A stretch of 64,000 nucleotides of DNA from Oncomelania hupensis. Its lineage: Eukaryota > Mollusca > Gastropoda > Littorinimorpha > Pomatiopsidae. Of this stretch, positions 26,150-33,411 are shown piece after piece. A program made the position numbers and the translations under genes. Every line of letters begins with the position of its first letter. The stretch's first letter is position 1. The stretch is taken from contig CM072513.1 of assembly GCA_036898135.1 (NCBI GenBank), positions 78,247,463-78,311,462 of the forward strand. The letters are read 5' to 3'. Below the pieces are notes generated by a model, which had not been told where the DNA came from, made no database searches, and saw nothing but the letters and a program-made list of their open reading frames with translations.

Positions 26150-27875
26150 TTTTCTCTCTCTCTCATATTACAATTCATCGAATCCTTCAGGATTTGTGTG
26201 ACTGTCTGTATGCGTATTGTGTGAATGTGAGACAAGTGTATGTGTGCTTGTGCAGTTTATTTAATCGCTTTTAAATAGCGCTTTACCAGCTCAAGAGCTG
26301 CTCAAGGCGCTGGCCGATACAGGATCTAATTCAAGCCCACTTGCACCCTTTGGGCGCATAGTCTGACGCCCAGATGACTGAGTACAATCCTGGCAACTGG
26401 GAATGGTGGAATGGACCTAGTGCACGTTGGATGTAATTGCATTGCCGGCACTCACCCATCTAGGACATGGGCTTCAGGATCTTTAAAGTCCATGCGATGG
26501 AATGCCTTCATGCACAGACTAGACCTTGGTTTAAACTCTCATCCGAAGGTGTGATGTAAATTCTAGTCCTGTGACATTCTTCTTCCTTTTGCAATGTCTT
26601 CGGCATTGGTCTTATTTTAGGTGCGCATGTTACTCTTCAAGACGTAGTTGTATTTTAAATGCATATGTGCTACTCAAGATGGGTAACTCTCAAATGCAAG
26701 TGCACTTTGTGTGTACTGATGTATATTTCAGGTGTACCTGTACCTTTTAAAGATGTACCTACAGCCTCCCGACATGACACTGCTGGGCATGGCCCAGGGC
26801 GTGCAGAATGCAAGCACTAAAACCAACCTCACCGCAGCGCTCAAACTTCTTGAAGACCACGCTCACAAAATTGACGTTCCGAAGGTAAGATTACGTTTCT
26901 CTTGCTTCTAGATTTGTTGGTATTGTTGTTGTTGTTGATGTTTGTTGTCTAGTTTTGTTGTCTTAATATTTTGCTGTACTGCGTTTATTTGTAACACGTC
27001 CCATTTTCTCATCCAATGTTCAACATTTTTTTTAAAAAATACAATATTCATCAGTTGCTTTGTTTCCTTTTGAGAAAATTGAACTTGACTCTCAGTATCA
27101 GTACTGGCAGTTTTGCGGGAGCCACGTTGGTGAATTGTAGAGAAATACTCCTACCAAGAAATACTCATTAAACACAGTTAGAGGGGTTGTGTGCTACTCT
27201 ACTCTTTTGTTATAAATGCCACTGCTCAGTGCTTTTCTTGGGAAAATTGGTCCCATTCCTGTAGCTCAGCGATAAAGCGTTGGAATCCCGTGGTAGGCAA
27301 GATAAAAGTGGCCATTTGTTACTTTCCATCTTAGCAGTATGATTGCTCTGGTGGTTCAGTGTTGAATTAGGTTTGTATTCACCCCCTCTTCCCTGGGGCG
27401 GTTATCCCTACCTACCATATAGCCAACGGTGGGTGTAGACATTGAACTTCAGTGTTCATTCATGCTTCATACCCAAGCCTCGGTTCTAGTGACAATAAGT
27501 GTTCTGTTCTAGTCTCAACATCCAGGGGTCTGATACATGGAGTGGTCCTAAACAAAAGTCTGGCCATGGCAGTTGGCTCAATTGAGAGCGCATTGTAAGC
27601 AATCGCTTTTGACCAAGATTTAGTTCCAGGCTCTGTCTATGCATGACAGAAGTGTGTTCCCTTCAAACTAAAATTGTGTATACATTATTTATTGAACAGA
27701 TGTTTTAAAATATAAATGTATGTTTCTATTTTTCACCTAGGCTCTGGAGCTGCTACCCAGTACAATACGGGCGAGAGACATCTTGACATTCCTAGAGAAC
27801 GTTTTGGAGAACAATTCTGCTCAACGCAAACACAACCAAGTGTTACGCAGTCTTGTCTATGCTGAAAACCTAGCT
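1663..27875 (+). CDS. VPS39: VPS39/Vam6-like HOPS subunit, 23 coding exons, 3' end not found
   Basis: Exons 1663-1735, 3204-3275, 3424-3491, 4130-4172, 4631-4725, 8547-8618, 9102-9140, 9916-10008, 10427-10610, 10847-10967, 11557-11686, 12292-12439, 12916-13187, 14697-14838, 16201-16287, 16901-16974, 21064-21162, 22391-22508, 23159-23287, 24055-24181, 25983-26028, 26732-26884 and 27741-27875 join in one frame: 2520 nt, 840 residues. The start [16 protein letters not shown] matches animal VPS39. Residues ~10-290 form the CNH/beta-propeller ([29 protein letters not shown]). Residues ~400-525 are the Vps39 domain 1 region ([34 protein letters not shown]). Residues ~560-760 are the clathrin-heavy-chain-like alpha-solenoid ([36 protein letters not shown]). 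VPS39 tethers Rab7-positive late endosomes and autophagosomes for lysosome fusion. Vertebrate VPS39 is ~875-886 aa, so the missing part is the final ~50-57 residues with the Cys-rich zinc-binding end. No frameshift or stop interrupts the 23 exons. Confidence 0.96.
2401..2740 (+). repeat. tRNA-like SINE head followed by poly-T and (ATT)n runs (VPS39 intron 1)
   Basis: GGTAGCTTACTTAGTAAAAC resembles an A box, and AAGTTCAAATC, about 40 nt later, resembles a B box; both are pol III-type. T-runs follow, then (TAT)n at ~2550-2622 and (ATT)n at ~2695-2728. It is probably a truncated SINE. The rest of intron 1 (1736-3203) holds a G-rich minisatellite with units like GGTATCAAGGGGGTATGGGG at ~2730-3110. 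Confidence 0.45.
3204..3275 (+). CDS. VPS39: VPS39 exon 2
   Basis: Acceptor TTATTGCAG, donor ACAG|GTCTTT, phase 1 to 1. Encodes [15 protein letters not shown], the first CNH blade. Confidence 0.95.
3424..3491 (+). CDS. VPS39: VPS39 exon 3
   Basis: Acceptor CTTTTGCAG, donor ACAG|GTACGA. Encodes [15 protein letters not shown], matching LEKSNKNFSKKIQQ of vertebrates. Confidence 0.93.
4130..4172 (+). CDS. VPS39: VPS39 exon 4
   Basis: A 43-nt exon with acceptor TATGTGCAG and donor TCAG|GTGAGT. Encodes [15 protein letters not shown] (vertebrate IHVVSQFKILVSLL). It is placed by homology and phase. Confidence 0.9.
4631..4725 (+). CDS. VPS39: VPS39 exon 5
   Basis: Acceptor CCTTTGCAG, donor TAAG|GTAGGG. 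Encodes [12 protein letters not shown] ... [14 protein letters not shown]. Confidence 0.94.
4768..4895. repeat. Dispersed repeat, copy 1 (VPS39 intron 5)
   Basis: ATAAGCGGTACGGTCAG ... GCTGGCTGAACCGC ... CCAGATCAGAGACGC is about 80% alike to 7785-7920. The family is unknown. Confidence 0.5.
5511..5593. repeat. (GA)n microsatellite
   Basis: An uninterrupted AG run of about 80 bp in VPS39 intron 5. Shorter AG, AC and poly-A runs lie around 5230-5320 and 5740. Confidence 0.9.
5847..6269 (+). mobile_element. tRNA-derived SINE, family A, near full length
   Basis: The head has an A-box-like TAGCTCAGTTGTTAGTGAAC and a degenerate B box (GGTGGTGGATTCCATTCC). The body contains CAGGTCATCCAGGGATTTCT and CACATGTTTGAGCGACAGAT, and the 3' end is GTATATAGCATCC(ATT)n. 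The same body occurs at 6853, 45366 (minus), 51747 (minus) and 58893. Confidence 0.75.
6853..7165 (+). mobile_element. SINE family A, diverged copy
   Basis: A B-box-like GGGTTCGAACCAC, the shared body (GGTTTTCTCCAGGTACTCTG) and a GAAAGCATCCTGT(ATT)n tail. The middle is more degraded than in the 5847 copy. Confidence 0.65.
7540..7665 (+). mobile_element. Retroelement 3' end with (TGAATC)n tail
   Basis: TCTCCTTGGAGATAATAAAG followed by four TCTGAA-type units is the usual form of a non-LTR 3' UTR and tail. No coding part is left. Confidence 0.45.
7666..8375 (+). mobile_element. 3' end of an L2/Rex-like LINE, interrupted by a dispersed repeat at 7785-7985
   Basis: The reading after 8000 gives [11 protein letters not shown], a typical C-terminus of L2-like ORF2, and the tail AAAGCGCTGTATAAATATCC(TTATT)n. 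Coding resemblance is broken at 7785-7985 by a repeat that also occurs alone at 4768-4895. A related tail lies at 660-745 in PIGH intron 1. Confidence 0.5.
8547..8618 (+). CDS. VPS39: VPS39 exon 6
   Basis: Acceptor TTTCCAG, donor TCAG|GTAGAC. Encodes [12 protein letters not shown] (vertebrate LRMCVAVKKKLQ). Confidence 0.94.
8690..8945. repeat. Impure (ACT)n / (ATG)n trinucleotide block
   Basis: Directly 3' of VPS39 exon 6 in intron 6; open in several frames only because it is trinucleotide repeat. Confidence 0.85.
9102..9140 (+). CDS. VPS39: VPS39 exon 7 (13 codons)
   Basis: A micro-exon encoding [13 protein letters not shown] (vertebrate LYFWKDREFHEL); acceptor GATTGCAG, donor TTG|GTGAGT. 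Confidence 0.94.
9916..10008 (+). CDS. VPS39: VPS39 exon 8
   Basis: Acceptor GGTTTCAG, donor AAT|GTACGT. Encodes [18 protein letters not shown] then [10 protein letters not shown], one of the most conserved parts of the propeller. Confidence 0.96.
10427..10610 (+). CDS. VPS39: VPS39 exon 9
   Basis: Acceptor TTTGGGCAG, donor ATAG|GTTTGT. Encodes [20 protein letters not shown] and [10 protein letters not shown]. Confidence 0.95.
10847..10967 (+). CDS. VPS39: VPS39 exon 10
   Basis: Acceptor TTTTCCTAG, donor GCAG|GTAAGT. Encodes [20 protein letters not shown] and [12 protein letters not shown]. Confidence 0.95.
11557..11686 (+). CDS. VPS39: VPS39 exon 11 (two possible acceptors)
   Basis: Encodes [19 protein letters not shown] and [11 protein letters not shown]; donor GCT|GTAAGT. 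The acceptor may be the AG before 11557 or the AG before 11569. Both keep the frame and differ by four residues (DCSS), so alternative splicing is possible. Confidence 0.9.
12292..12439 (+). CDS. VPS39: VPS39 exon 12
   Basis: Acceptor TTGCAACAG, donor ACCG|GTAGGT. Encodes an acidic linker ([11 protein letters not shown]) then [20 protein letters not shown], start of the helical region. Confidence 0.95.
12916..13187 (+). CDS. VPS39: VPS39 exon 13
   Basis: Acceptor CTGTTTAAG, donor CTG|GTAGGT; 91 codons. Encodes [31 protein letters not shown] and [19 protein letters not shown]. Confidence 0.95.
13470..14347 (+). mobile_element. 5'-truncated LINE, C-terminal reverse transcriptase remnant
   Basis: The ORF at 13476-14072 encodes [19 protein letters not shown], then [20 protein letters not shown], the thumb and C-terminal region of jockey/CR1/Rex-type LINE ORF2. 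It ends in GRFRAP ... [12 protein letters not shown]. The 3' end is AATAAAGTAATA followed by (TTATC)n, the retroposition tail. It sits in VPS39 intron 13. The catalytic FADD/YADD box is absent (5' truncation), so it is dead. Confidence 0.75.
14697..14838 (+). CDS. VPS39: VPS39 exon 14
   Basis: Acceptor TTGTTACAAG, donor AAAG|GTCTGT. Encodes [20 protein letters not shown] and [15 protein letters not shown] 400-nt pyrimidine tract starts ~25 nt after the donor. Confidence 0.95.
14866..15262. repeat. ~400-nt near-pure pyrimidine (TCC/TTC) tract
   Basis: It begins ~25 nt after the exon 14 donor. Only scattered A or G interrupt C/T. A 105-bp segment is duplicated: ACTTCCCCCTCCCC occurs at 14941 and again at 15046. 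All plus frames are open, giving false ORFs. Such tracts can form intramolecular triplexes. Confidence 0.9.
15294..15859 (+). mobile_element. Diverged solo LTR, same superfamily as the 39-kb element
   Basis: It shares with the 39031 LTR GACGCGCAC.ATAG near the start, AGTCGATATTGTTG-like and TGACGTAAG blocks in U3, GCTGAATAAAG.TGGAAAACTT around the poly(A) signal, GGTGAACAGGCTG, and a GTGTAAC end. Limits are approximate; no target duplication was resolved. Confidence 0.6.
16201..16287 (+). CDS. VPS39: VPS39 exon 15
   Basis: Acceptor TGTTTGCAG, donor TTGG|GTCAGT. Encodes [19 protein letters not shown] (vertebrate [16 protein letters not shown]). Confidence 0.95.
16901..16974 (+). CDS. VPS39: VPS39 exon 16
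   Basis: Acceptor TTGTGACAG, donor GAAG|GTAATA. Encodes [15 protein letters not shown] and HPEDGLK. Confidence 0.95.
17368..17890 (+). mobile_element. Internally deleted mariner (Tc1/mariner) copy
   Basis: It is flanked by TA on both sides (17366-17367 and 17891-17892). Terminal inverted repeats of ~28 bp share the core ATAAGTACTTAG. It keeps a start ([10 protein letters not shown] then stop) and the transposase C-terminus, with the hallmark [20 protein letters not shown] holding the third catalytic Asp. The first two catalytic residues are gone. It is 523 bp against ~1.3 kb for full mariners, and non-functional. It lies in VPS39 intron 16. Confidence 0.85.
17891..18160 (+). mobile_element. 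LINE C-terminal remnant flanking the mariner
   Basis: Translation gives [14 protein letters not shown], stop, [19 protein letters not shown], the typical C-terminus of CR1/jockey-like ORF2. The mariner TA target lies at its 5' edge. Confidence 0.6.
18186..19065 (+). mobile_element. L2-like LINE ORF2 fragment, 5' portion, frameshifted
   Basis: [20 protein letters not shown] and [16 protein letters not shown] (RT palm), then in a second frame [25 protein letters not shown] (the catalytic box, with Val for the usual Tyr or Phe) and [15 protein letters not shown]. At least two frameshifts break it. It continues at 19710 after a retroposon insertion. Confidence 0.75.
19066..19694 (+). mobile_element. 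Unclassified 629-bp retroposon, copy 1, with 15-bp target duplication
   Basis: The copies of ACCTCTCTTTCTTAT at 19051-19065 and 19695-19709 flank it exactly, splitting the LINE. The body is ~85-90% alike to 49399-49977. A long TSD and a variable 3' end point to target-primed reverse transcription. It carries a ~70-codon ORF (19313-19531) also open in copy 2, but differences between copies are mostly non-synonymous. Confidence 0.8.
19710..20763 (+). mobile_element. L2-like LINE, 3' portion and 3' UTR
   Basis: It continues the LINE of 18186-19065: [20 protein letters not shown], then [20 protein letters not shown], the conserved C-terminus, followed by a 3' UTR and an (ATT)n tail at 20700-20763. 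A (GT)n run lies at 20580-20640. Confidence 0.75.
21064..21162 (+). CDS. VPS39: VPS39 exon 17
   Basis: Acceptor GCCGTTTAG, donor CTT|GTAAGT. Encodes [20 protein letters not shown] and [10 protein letters not shown]. The preceding 4.1-kb intron is filled with transposons. Confidence 0.95.
21840..22125 (+). mobile_element. Decayed LTR remnant
   Basis: TGTGACGTC, ATTGCGTC, GTTGAATAAATATGGGGAAA and GAGTGAACAGGCTGC in the same order as in the other LTRs of the family. The 5' part is not recognisable. Confidence 0.4.
22391..22508 (+). CDS. VPS39: VPS39 exon 18
   Basis: Acceptor GTACATGCAG, donor GAAG|GTAAGG. Encodes [20 protein letters not shown] and [12 protein letters not shown]. Confidence 0.95.
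22640..22990. repeat. Degenerate minisatellite of ~20-25-bp units (GTGTGCAAAATGTGTTTGTG)
   Basis: About ten variable copies follow exon 18 in intron 18 and pass into (GT)-rich sequence. They create false ORFs in several frames. Confidence 0.8.
23159..23287 (+). CDS. VPS39: VPS39 exon 19
   Basis: Acceptor GTGGTTTTAG, donor GATG|GTAAGA. Encodes [19 protein letters not shown] and [14 protein letters not shown] (CTTT)n run starts ~10 nt after the donor. Confidence 0.95.
23298..23357. repeat. (CTTT)n microsatellite
   Basis: About 14 perfect CTTT units directly after the exon 19 donor. Confidence 0.95.
23477..23917 (+). mobile_element. Full-length tRNA-derived SINE, family B, with perfect 16-bp target duplication
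   Basis: Direct repeats ACTTTGGGATGATTTG at 23461-23476 and 23918-23933 flank it. The A box TGGTCTAATGG and B box GGGTTCGAGCCC are well kept. The body has GGGAAAGACACTTTACTCC and GCCAGCGCCTTGAGCAGC, and the 3' end is AAGCGCTATATAAGAACG followed by A-rich sequence. It is probably a recent insertion in VPS39 intron 19. Partial minus-strand relatives lie at 26263, 46918 and 63462. Confidence 0.88.
24055..24181 (+). CDS. VPS39: VPS39 exon 20
   Basis: Acceptor ACGTTTTTAG, donor AAAA|GTGAGT, phase 1 to 2. Encodes [20 protein letters not shown] and [13 protein letters not shown]. Confidence 0.95.
24291..24450 (-). mobile_element. Retroelement 3' end with (ACATAAG)n tail, minus orientation
   Basis: Four ACATAAG units adjoin ATTCTTTATTCGCTTCAAAT, the reverse complement of a typical LINE 3' end and tail. 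No coding part was recognised; intron 20 otherwise (24450-25982) holds (CA)n at ~24585-24625 and unrecognised sequence. Confidence 0.4.
25983..26028 (+). CDS. VPS39: VPS39 exon 21
   Basis: A 46-nt exon, acceptor CTTGTTGCAG, donor GAT|GTAAGC. Encodes [15 protein letters not shown] (vertebrate YCHKHYDRNKDGNKD). Confidence 0.94.
26090..26165. repeat. (CT)n microsatellite
   Basis: A CT run in VPS39 intron 21, ~60 nt after exon 21. Confidence 0.9.
26263..26590 (-). mobile_element. SINE family B, 5'-truncated, minus strand
   Basis: Reverse complement of the 23477 SINE body: GAGCTGCTCAAGGCGCTGGC, CACTCACCCATCTAGGACAT and AACTCTCATCCGAAGG are shared. The tRNA head is missing. Confidence 0.75.
26732..26884 (+). 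CDS. VPS39: VPS39 exon 22
   Basis: Acceptor TATATTTCAG, donor GAAG|GTAAGA. Encodes [19 protein letters not shown] and [17 protein letters not shown]. Confidence 0.95.
27741..27875 (+). CDS. VPS39: VPS39 exon 23 (last one found)
   Basis: Acceptor TTTCACCTAG, donor GCT|GTGAGT. Encodes [20 protein letters not shown] and [16 protein letters not shown]. In vertebrates the next residues are the last exon with the CxxC-type zinc-binding end; no such exon was recognised downstream. Confidence 0.95.
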
Positions 27876-28542
27876 GTGAGTTTTTCTACTTTTTTTTTTT
27901 TTTTTCCATCTATGTTTGTGTGGGGTAGTGGTTTCGATGTGTTACTGGTGTGTGTGGAGATGTACAAACGCCGTTATTGTTCACACTCTTTATACGCTAC
28001 CTAAGTTCTTTTGATGGCTCCGTTATTTTGACGTCAAAACAGGGTTCTGTTAGGGTTAGGGCTGTGTTTGGCGTAGGGTTAGGTTACCCCCCTTGGTGCT
28101 TCATAAAATTTACTATGGTCTGAAGGAAATGTAGTTAAAAGTAGAGAAGTAGAATCCCGTCACTACCTAATATTTGTTTAATTTTTTTTCCAATGCTTAT
28201 TATTCATGCTAAATATATAAACCTATTTATGTGAGGAAAGAGGACAGTCTGCACAATAAGAAACAACTACCTAAGACTTTGCTCATGGTAATTGACATTT
28301 CTACCTAATTACTACACACAAAAATCTGCTGGAAAACGTAACACATTTCTTTATCATTCAGTCAGTCAAAAATTGACAAAATGAAAAAGTTTTTGTATAC
28401 AATATGTACTTACATTAAGGATCATACATTATTTTTTATATCACAACAAGCACTTGTCTCCAGTCTACTGACTGGGCCTATTGTGGTAGTCTGAGTAGCA
28501 CAGGCCGACGTCACAATCCGAACACTCATATACAGACCTCAC

Positions 28543-28800
28543 ACATGTTTAATATCCAGCCACACAGTTCCTTCTTTTTCCCAGCCACACAGTTCCTTCT
28601 TTTTCCCCTAGCCAACTTCACCAGGCTGTGGCCAGCATCACCGGTAGGGCCTGCTTTCAGGCTCAGAATGGTCTTGGGAGGTCCTGCTTTTAGGCTCAGA
28701 AGAGTCTTGGGAGGTCTGAAAGGGTTGAGGGTCGTCCCTCATCACCAGCAGGGCCTGCTTTCAAGCTCAGAAGGGTCTTAAGAGATCTGAAAGGGTTGGG
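28543..28800. repeat. Local direct duplications
   Basis: CCAGCCACACAGTTCCTTCT occurs twice 27 bp apart, and a unit with GGCCTGCTTTCAGGCTCAGA recurs about three times. Otherwise 27876-31002 has, besides the candidate gene at 28996-29597, no feature I recognise. Confidence 0.6.
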
Positions 28801-28995
28801 AGGCGACACTCACAGCCTGAATTTCAGCCACTTTCCGCCTGTGCCACACAACCTTTCCTGGTGGATAATGTCCTCAAGCCAGACTCTCCACCACAGACAC
28901 CATGAACAGGTACCTGGTCAGTGCTTGGACATCTGCAGTGTTCTCTTTCTACAGGAAGTAGCTCCTTAGCACTGCCCGCCCAAAGAGGGCAAAGG

Positions 28996-29597
28996 TCACC
29001 TTTGTCGTCCACTTTCTGTTCCTCCCTCTTCCTCCATGGCAATGTCAGAGTCCGACTCTGGGTCTGAGTTGGAGTCTGATACAAACAAACAAAGGCAATC
29101 TCTCAGTCTTTGTATTCTTATTTCCATAATCAACAAGTTTTCACAACAAGAAACCCAGAAAAGAAACAATTTTATGTCACACCACTGAAAAGGGGGCGTT
29201 GTCATGTGTGCACTTAGAATGTTGCACAAAAAATATTATATAAAAAAAAATCACAACAAGTTTCTGATCCCAAAAAATAAATTAGGCCTACACACACCGG
29301 GGAGCAATCTGACACACTTTCACACTTTAAAGAAAGAAAAAAAAAGCCACCTGGAGCAAATTCCTCTTGATCACTGTCTGGATAGGATTCCTCCCTCGTT
29401 CCACTCCCACCTCCATCCCTGTCAATCTCATAATCACTCTTTTTTTTTCTCCCTTCTAAAACTGCATCAAAATCCCACCACAAATAACGAAGCGCGTGCC
29501 TTGACAACGCCGTAAGTGAGCGGGCTGAAAATGAGACTATTGGCACTGCGATTGCTGCGTGGCGAGTGGCTATCCGACCGTTGGTGAACAAAGCCAT
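28996..29597 (-). CDS. Candidate two-exon gene, acidic C-terminus, function unknown
   Basis: Minus strand. Exon 1, 29351-29597, starts at an ATG and ends CTCCAG|GTGGCT. Exon 2, 28996-29075, follows an acceptor with a pyrimidine/TG-rich run (TTTGTTTGTTTGTATCAG) and ends in TGA. The join keeps frame and merges two acidic blocks (SYPDSDQEEFAP to DSNSDPESDSDIAMEEEGG), giving ~108 residues: a basic/hydrophobic N-terminal half, then a strongly acidic Ser/Asp/Glu half. A further donor CAAAG|GTGACC just before the stop would allow the protein to continue. Acidic N-terminal segments of this kind are common in piggyBac-like transposase genes, but no transposase domain is visible. It lies antisense inside the presumed last VPS39 intron. 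I do not recognise the family. Confidence 0.35.
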
Positions 29598-31002
29598 TAA
29601 AGTGGCTTATCGCAGTCAAGGGGTGTTTGGGTTAGAGTTAGGGTTTGGGTTCGGGTTAGCTTCAAAAAATGGACAGTTTTTTTTAAAGTCAAAACAATAT
29701 ATGTGGCGTTTCATGAAAGTCATACCAATGATGTTTTTAAAAGGTTGTTTGTGTGTGTGCGAATGCATGTAAGTGTTGGTGTGCATGTTGAACTGTATTT
29801 GACTTTTGTGGCAGTCTGTGATGTTATTGTTTGGGCTCTGTTCACAATACCTGTTTTGTTTCCACACTTATTTCTCAGATGCTTGTTTACTGTTTGCTTT
29901 ATGATGTCTGTGAATGCATACTGGGCATAAATAAATAACAGAGTGTGAGGTAGTGTATGTATGTGGATGAAGATGTATGTGTGGTGTGAGTGTTTGGTGT
30001 GAGTGTACAGTATGTGGTGGCAGTGAGAGTGTATGTGTGGTGTGTTAGTGCGTGTGAGAAAATTGATAATTGCATTATATTATATTACTTTTACCTTTCT
30101 TCTTCCCCAGAACAACAGCCTCTCCCCTCCCCTCCCCTCCCCTTTCCTAATCCTCCCCTCCCTCCCCCACCCACCCCCCGCAACCCCAGACACCCAAGTT
30201 GAATTATATACAAAGGGAGCAATTTCACTTTCTTGCACGGAGACAAAGTATTCGTTTTAAACGCATAAAATAAAATAATTTGCCTCACGTTTGGAAAGGG
30301 GGCTTGAAGTAGTATGTGAAAGCATCTGAGACATAGTCCGTAATGAGTCTATAAATATTGACATTATTGATGATGAGTAGGAGCAGCACATGTCGCACAG
30401 AGAAAAATGAGATTCAAGGTGCATATGATGCAATCCCCAAAGGTCAGGATAGTGATAAAAGATACTTCCTATCCCTCTTATCCCTCCTACTCACCCCCAA
30501 CCCCCCACCCCCTGCAACCCCTCCTCTTCCTGCACCCTCCTTCCTTCAAGCTTTCTGCGCTACCTTCATACACTACTGTACTATAGTAAAAGTTACTTTC
30601 CCTCAAATACCCACATTGGTTGAGAAAGATAACAAAGTCGACTGTAATATGCTTTCTTTCTACACACTGCAACATAATGGCTTTACACTGTCCATGTGTA
30701 ACGAAAAGGGGTATTTTCGGAATTTGTGTGAATGTATGCGTGAATCTGCGTGTTCTCCCCTTTCCCAGCTTTCTCTAACTCGAAACAATAAACTAATAGT
30801 CACACCCTCTATTAAACAATAAACATAAGTCAACACAATAGCACAAATACAAAAAAAAGTCAACAAGAATCAAACGGAATAAATACAATTGCACATCCAT
30901 GTCTCAAATATATCAGTGAAAGAAAATATATATTATGTAACCCACAAATAGACACAAATCTCCCAGTCACCGTCGCCAGAAGAAAGAAACAAAAGTTAAA
31001 CT

Positions 31003-33411
31003 CAATATTTAGTCTCTTATCTGTCTATGTCCTTTCCTTTCTGTGCTCCTCAATCTTTAGTCTTGTATCTGTCTATGTCCTTTTCTTTCTGTGCTCCTCA
31101 ATCTTTAGTCTCTTATTTGTCCTTTTCTTTCTGTGCTCCTCAATCTTTAGTCTCTTATTTGTCCTTTTCTTTCTGTGCTCCTCAATCTTTAGTCTCTTAT
31201 TTGTCTATGTCCTTTCCTTTCTGTGCTCCTCAATCTTTAGTCTCTTATTTGTCCTTTTCTTTCTGTGCTCCTCAATCTTTAGTCTCTTATTTGTCTATGT
31301 CCTTTCATTTCTGTGCTCCTCAATCTTTAGTCTCTTATTTGTCCTTTTCTTTCTGTGCTCCTCAATCTTTAGTCTCTTATTTGTCTATGTCCTTTCATTT
31401 CTGTGCTCCTCAATCTTTAGTCTCTTATATGTCTATGTCCTTTTCTTTCTGTGCTCCTCAATCTTTAGTCTCTTATCTGTCTATGTCCTTTCCTTTCTGT
31501 GCTCCTCAATCTTTAGTCTCTTATCTGTCTATGTCCTTTCCTTTCTGTGCTCCTCAATCTTTAGTCTCTTATTTGTCTATGTCCTTTCCTTTCTGTGCTC
31601 CTCAATCTTTAGTCTCTTATTTGTCTATGTCCTTTCCTTTCTGTGCTCCTCAATCTTTAGTCTCTTATTTGTCCTTTTCTTTCTGTGCTCCTCAAACTTT
31701 AGTCTCTTATTTGTCTATGTCCTTTCATTTCTGTGCTCCTCAATCTTTAGTCTCTTATTTTTGTCTATGTCCTTTTCTTTCTGTGCTCCTCAATCTTTAG
31801 TCTCTTATTTGTCTATGTCATTTTCTTTCTGTGCTCCTCAATCTTTAGTCTCTTATCTGTCTATGTCCTTTTCTTTCTGTGCTCCTCAATCTTTAGTCTC
31901 TTATCTGTCTATGTCCTTTTCTTTCTGTGCTCCTCAATCTTTAGTCTCTTATCTGTCTATGTCCTTTTCTTTCTGTGCTCCTCAATCTTTAGTCTCTTAT
32001 CTGTCTATGTCCTTTTCTTTCTGTGCTCCTCAATCTTTAGTCTCTTATTTGTCTATGTCCTTTCCTTTCTGTGCTCCTCAATCTTTAGTCTCTTATCTGT
32101 CTATGTCCTTTCTTTTCTGTGCTCCTCAATCTTTAGTCTCTTATCTATGTCCTTTCCTTTTTGTGCTCCTCAATCTTTAGTCTCTTATCTATGTCCTTTC
32201 CTTTTTGTGCTCCTCAATCTTTAGTCTCTTATCTATGTCCTTTCCTTTCTGTGCTCCTCAATCTTTAGTCTCTTATCTGTCTAAGTCCTTTTCTTTCTGT
32301 GCTCCTCAATCTTTAGTCTCTTATCTGTCTATGTCCTTTCCTTTCTGTGCTCCTCAATCTTTAATCTCTTATCTGTCTATGTCCTTTTCTTTCTGTGCTC
32401 CTCAATCTTTAGTCTCTTATCTGTCTATGTCCTTTTCTTTCTGTGCTCCTCAATCTTTAGTCTCTTATCTGTCTAAGTCCTTTTCTTTCTGTGCTCCTCA
32501 ATCTTTAGTCTCTTATCTGTCTATGTCCTTTCCTTTCTGTGCTCCTCAATCTTTAATCTCTTATCTGTCTATGTCCTTTTCTTTCTGTGCTCCTCAATCT
32601 TTAGTCTCTTATCTGTCTATGTCCTTTCCTTTCTGTGCTCCTCAATCTTTAGTCTCTTATCTGTCCATGTCCTTTCCTTTCTGTGCTCCTCAATCTTTAG
32701 TCTCTTATCTGTCTATGTCCTTTCCTTTCTGTGCTCCTCAATCTTTAGTCTCTTATCTGTCTATGTCCTTTCCTTTCTGTGCTCCTCAATCTTTAGTCTC
32801 TTATCTGTCTATGTCCTTTCCTTTCTGTGCTCCTCAATCTTTAGTCTCTTATCTGTCTATGTTCCTTTCCTTTCTGTGCTCCTCAATCTTTAGTCTCTTA
32901 TCTGTCTATGTCCTTTTCTTTCTGTGCTCCTCAATCTTTAGTCTCTTATCTGTCTATGTCCTTTCCTTTCTGTGCTCCTCAATCTTTAGTCTCTTATCTG
33001 TCTATGTCCTTTCCTTTCTGTGCTCCTCAATCTTTAGTATCTTATCTGTCTATGTCCTTTCCTTTCTGTGCTCCTCAATCTTTAGTCTCTTATTTGTCTA
33101 TGTCCTTTCCTTTCTGTGCTCCTCAATCTTTAGTCTCTTATTTGTCCTTTTCTTTCTGTGCTCCTCAATCTTTAGTCTCTTATTTGTCTATGTCCTTTCA
33201 TTTCTGTGCTCCTCAATCTTTAGTCTCTTATTTTTGTCTATGTCCTTTTCTTTCTGTGCTCCTCAATCTTTAGTCTCTTATTTGTCTATGTCCTTTCCTT
33301 TCTGTGCTCCTCAATCTTTAGTCTCTTATCTATGTCCTTTCCTTTCTGTGCTCCTCAATCTTTAATCTCTTATCTGTCTATGTCCTTTTCTTTCTGTGCT
33401 CCTCAATCTCA
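31003..33411. repeat. 48-bp minisatellite, about 50 copies, with higher-order structure
   Basis: The unit contains TTTCTGTGCTCCTCAATC then TTTAGTCTCTTATCTGTC. A 42-bp variant lacks CTATGT. Because 48 and 42 are multiples of three, one frame stays open and encodes MSFPFCAPQSLVSYLS repeats over hundreds of codons. Variants with 1- or 4-nt changes (e.g. near 31760, 32145, 32860) break the frame, so I read this as non-coding satellite. Confidence 0.95.

Noticed and set aside
31027..33365. Long ORFs of 257, 139 and 386 codons
   Set aside because: They are translations of the 48-bp minisatellite, whose unit length is a multiple of three. The frame is broken by small variants and there is no start context or splice logic.
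31003..33411. CRISPR-like array
   Set aside because: Units are contiguous with no unique spacers, in a eukaryotic genome.
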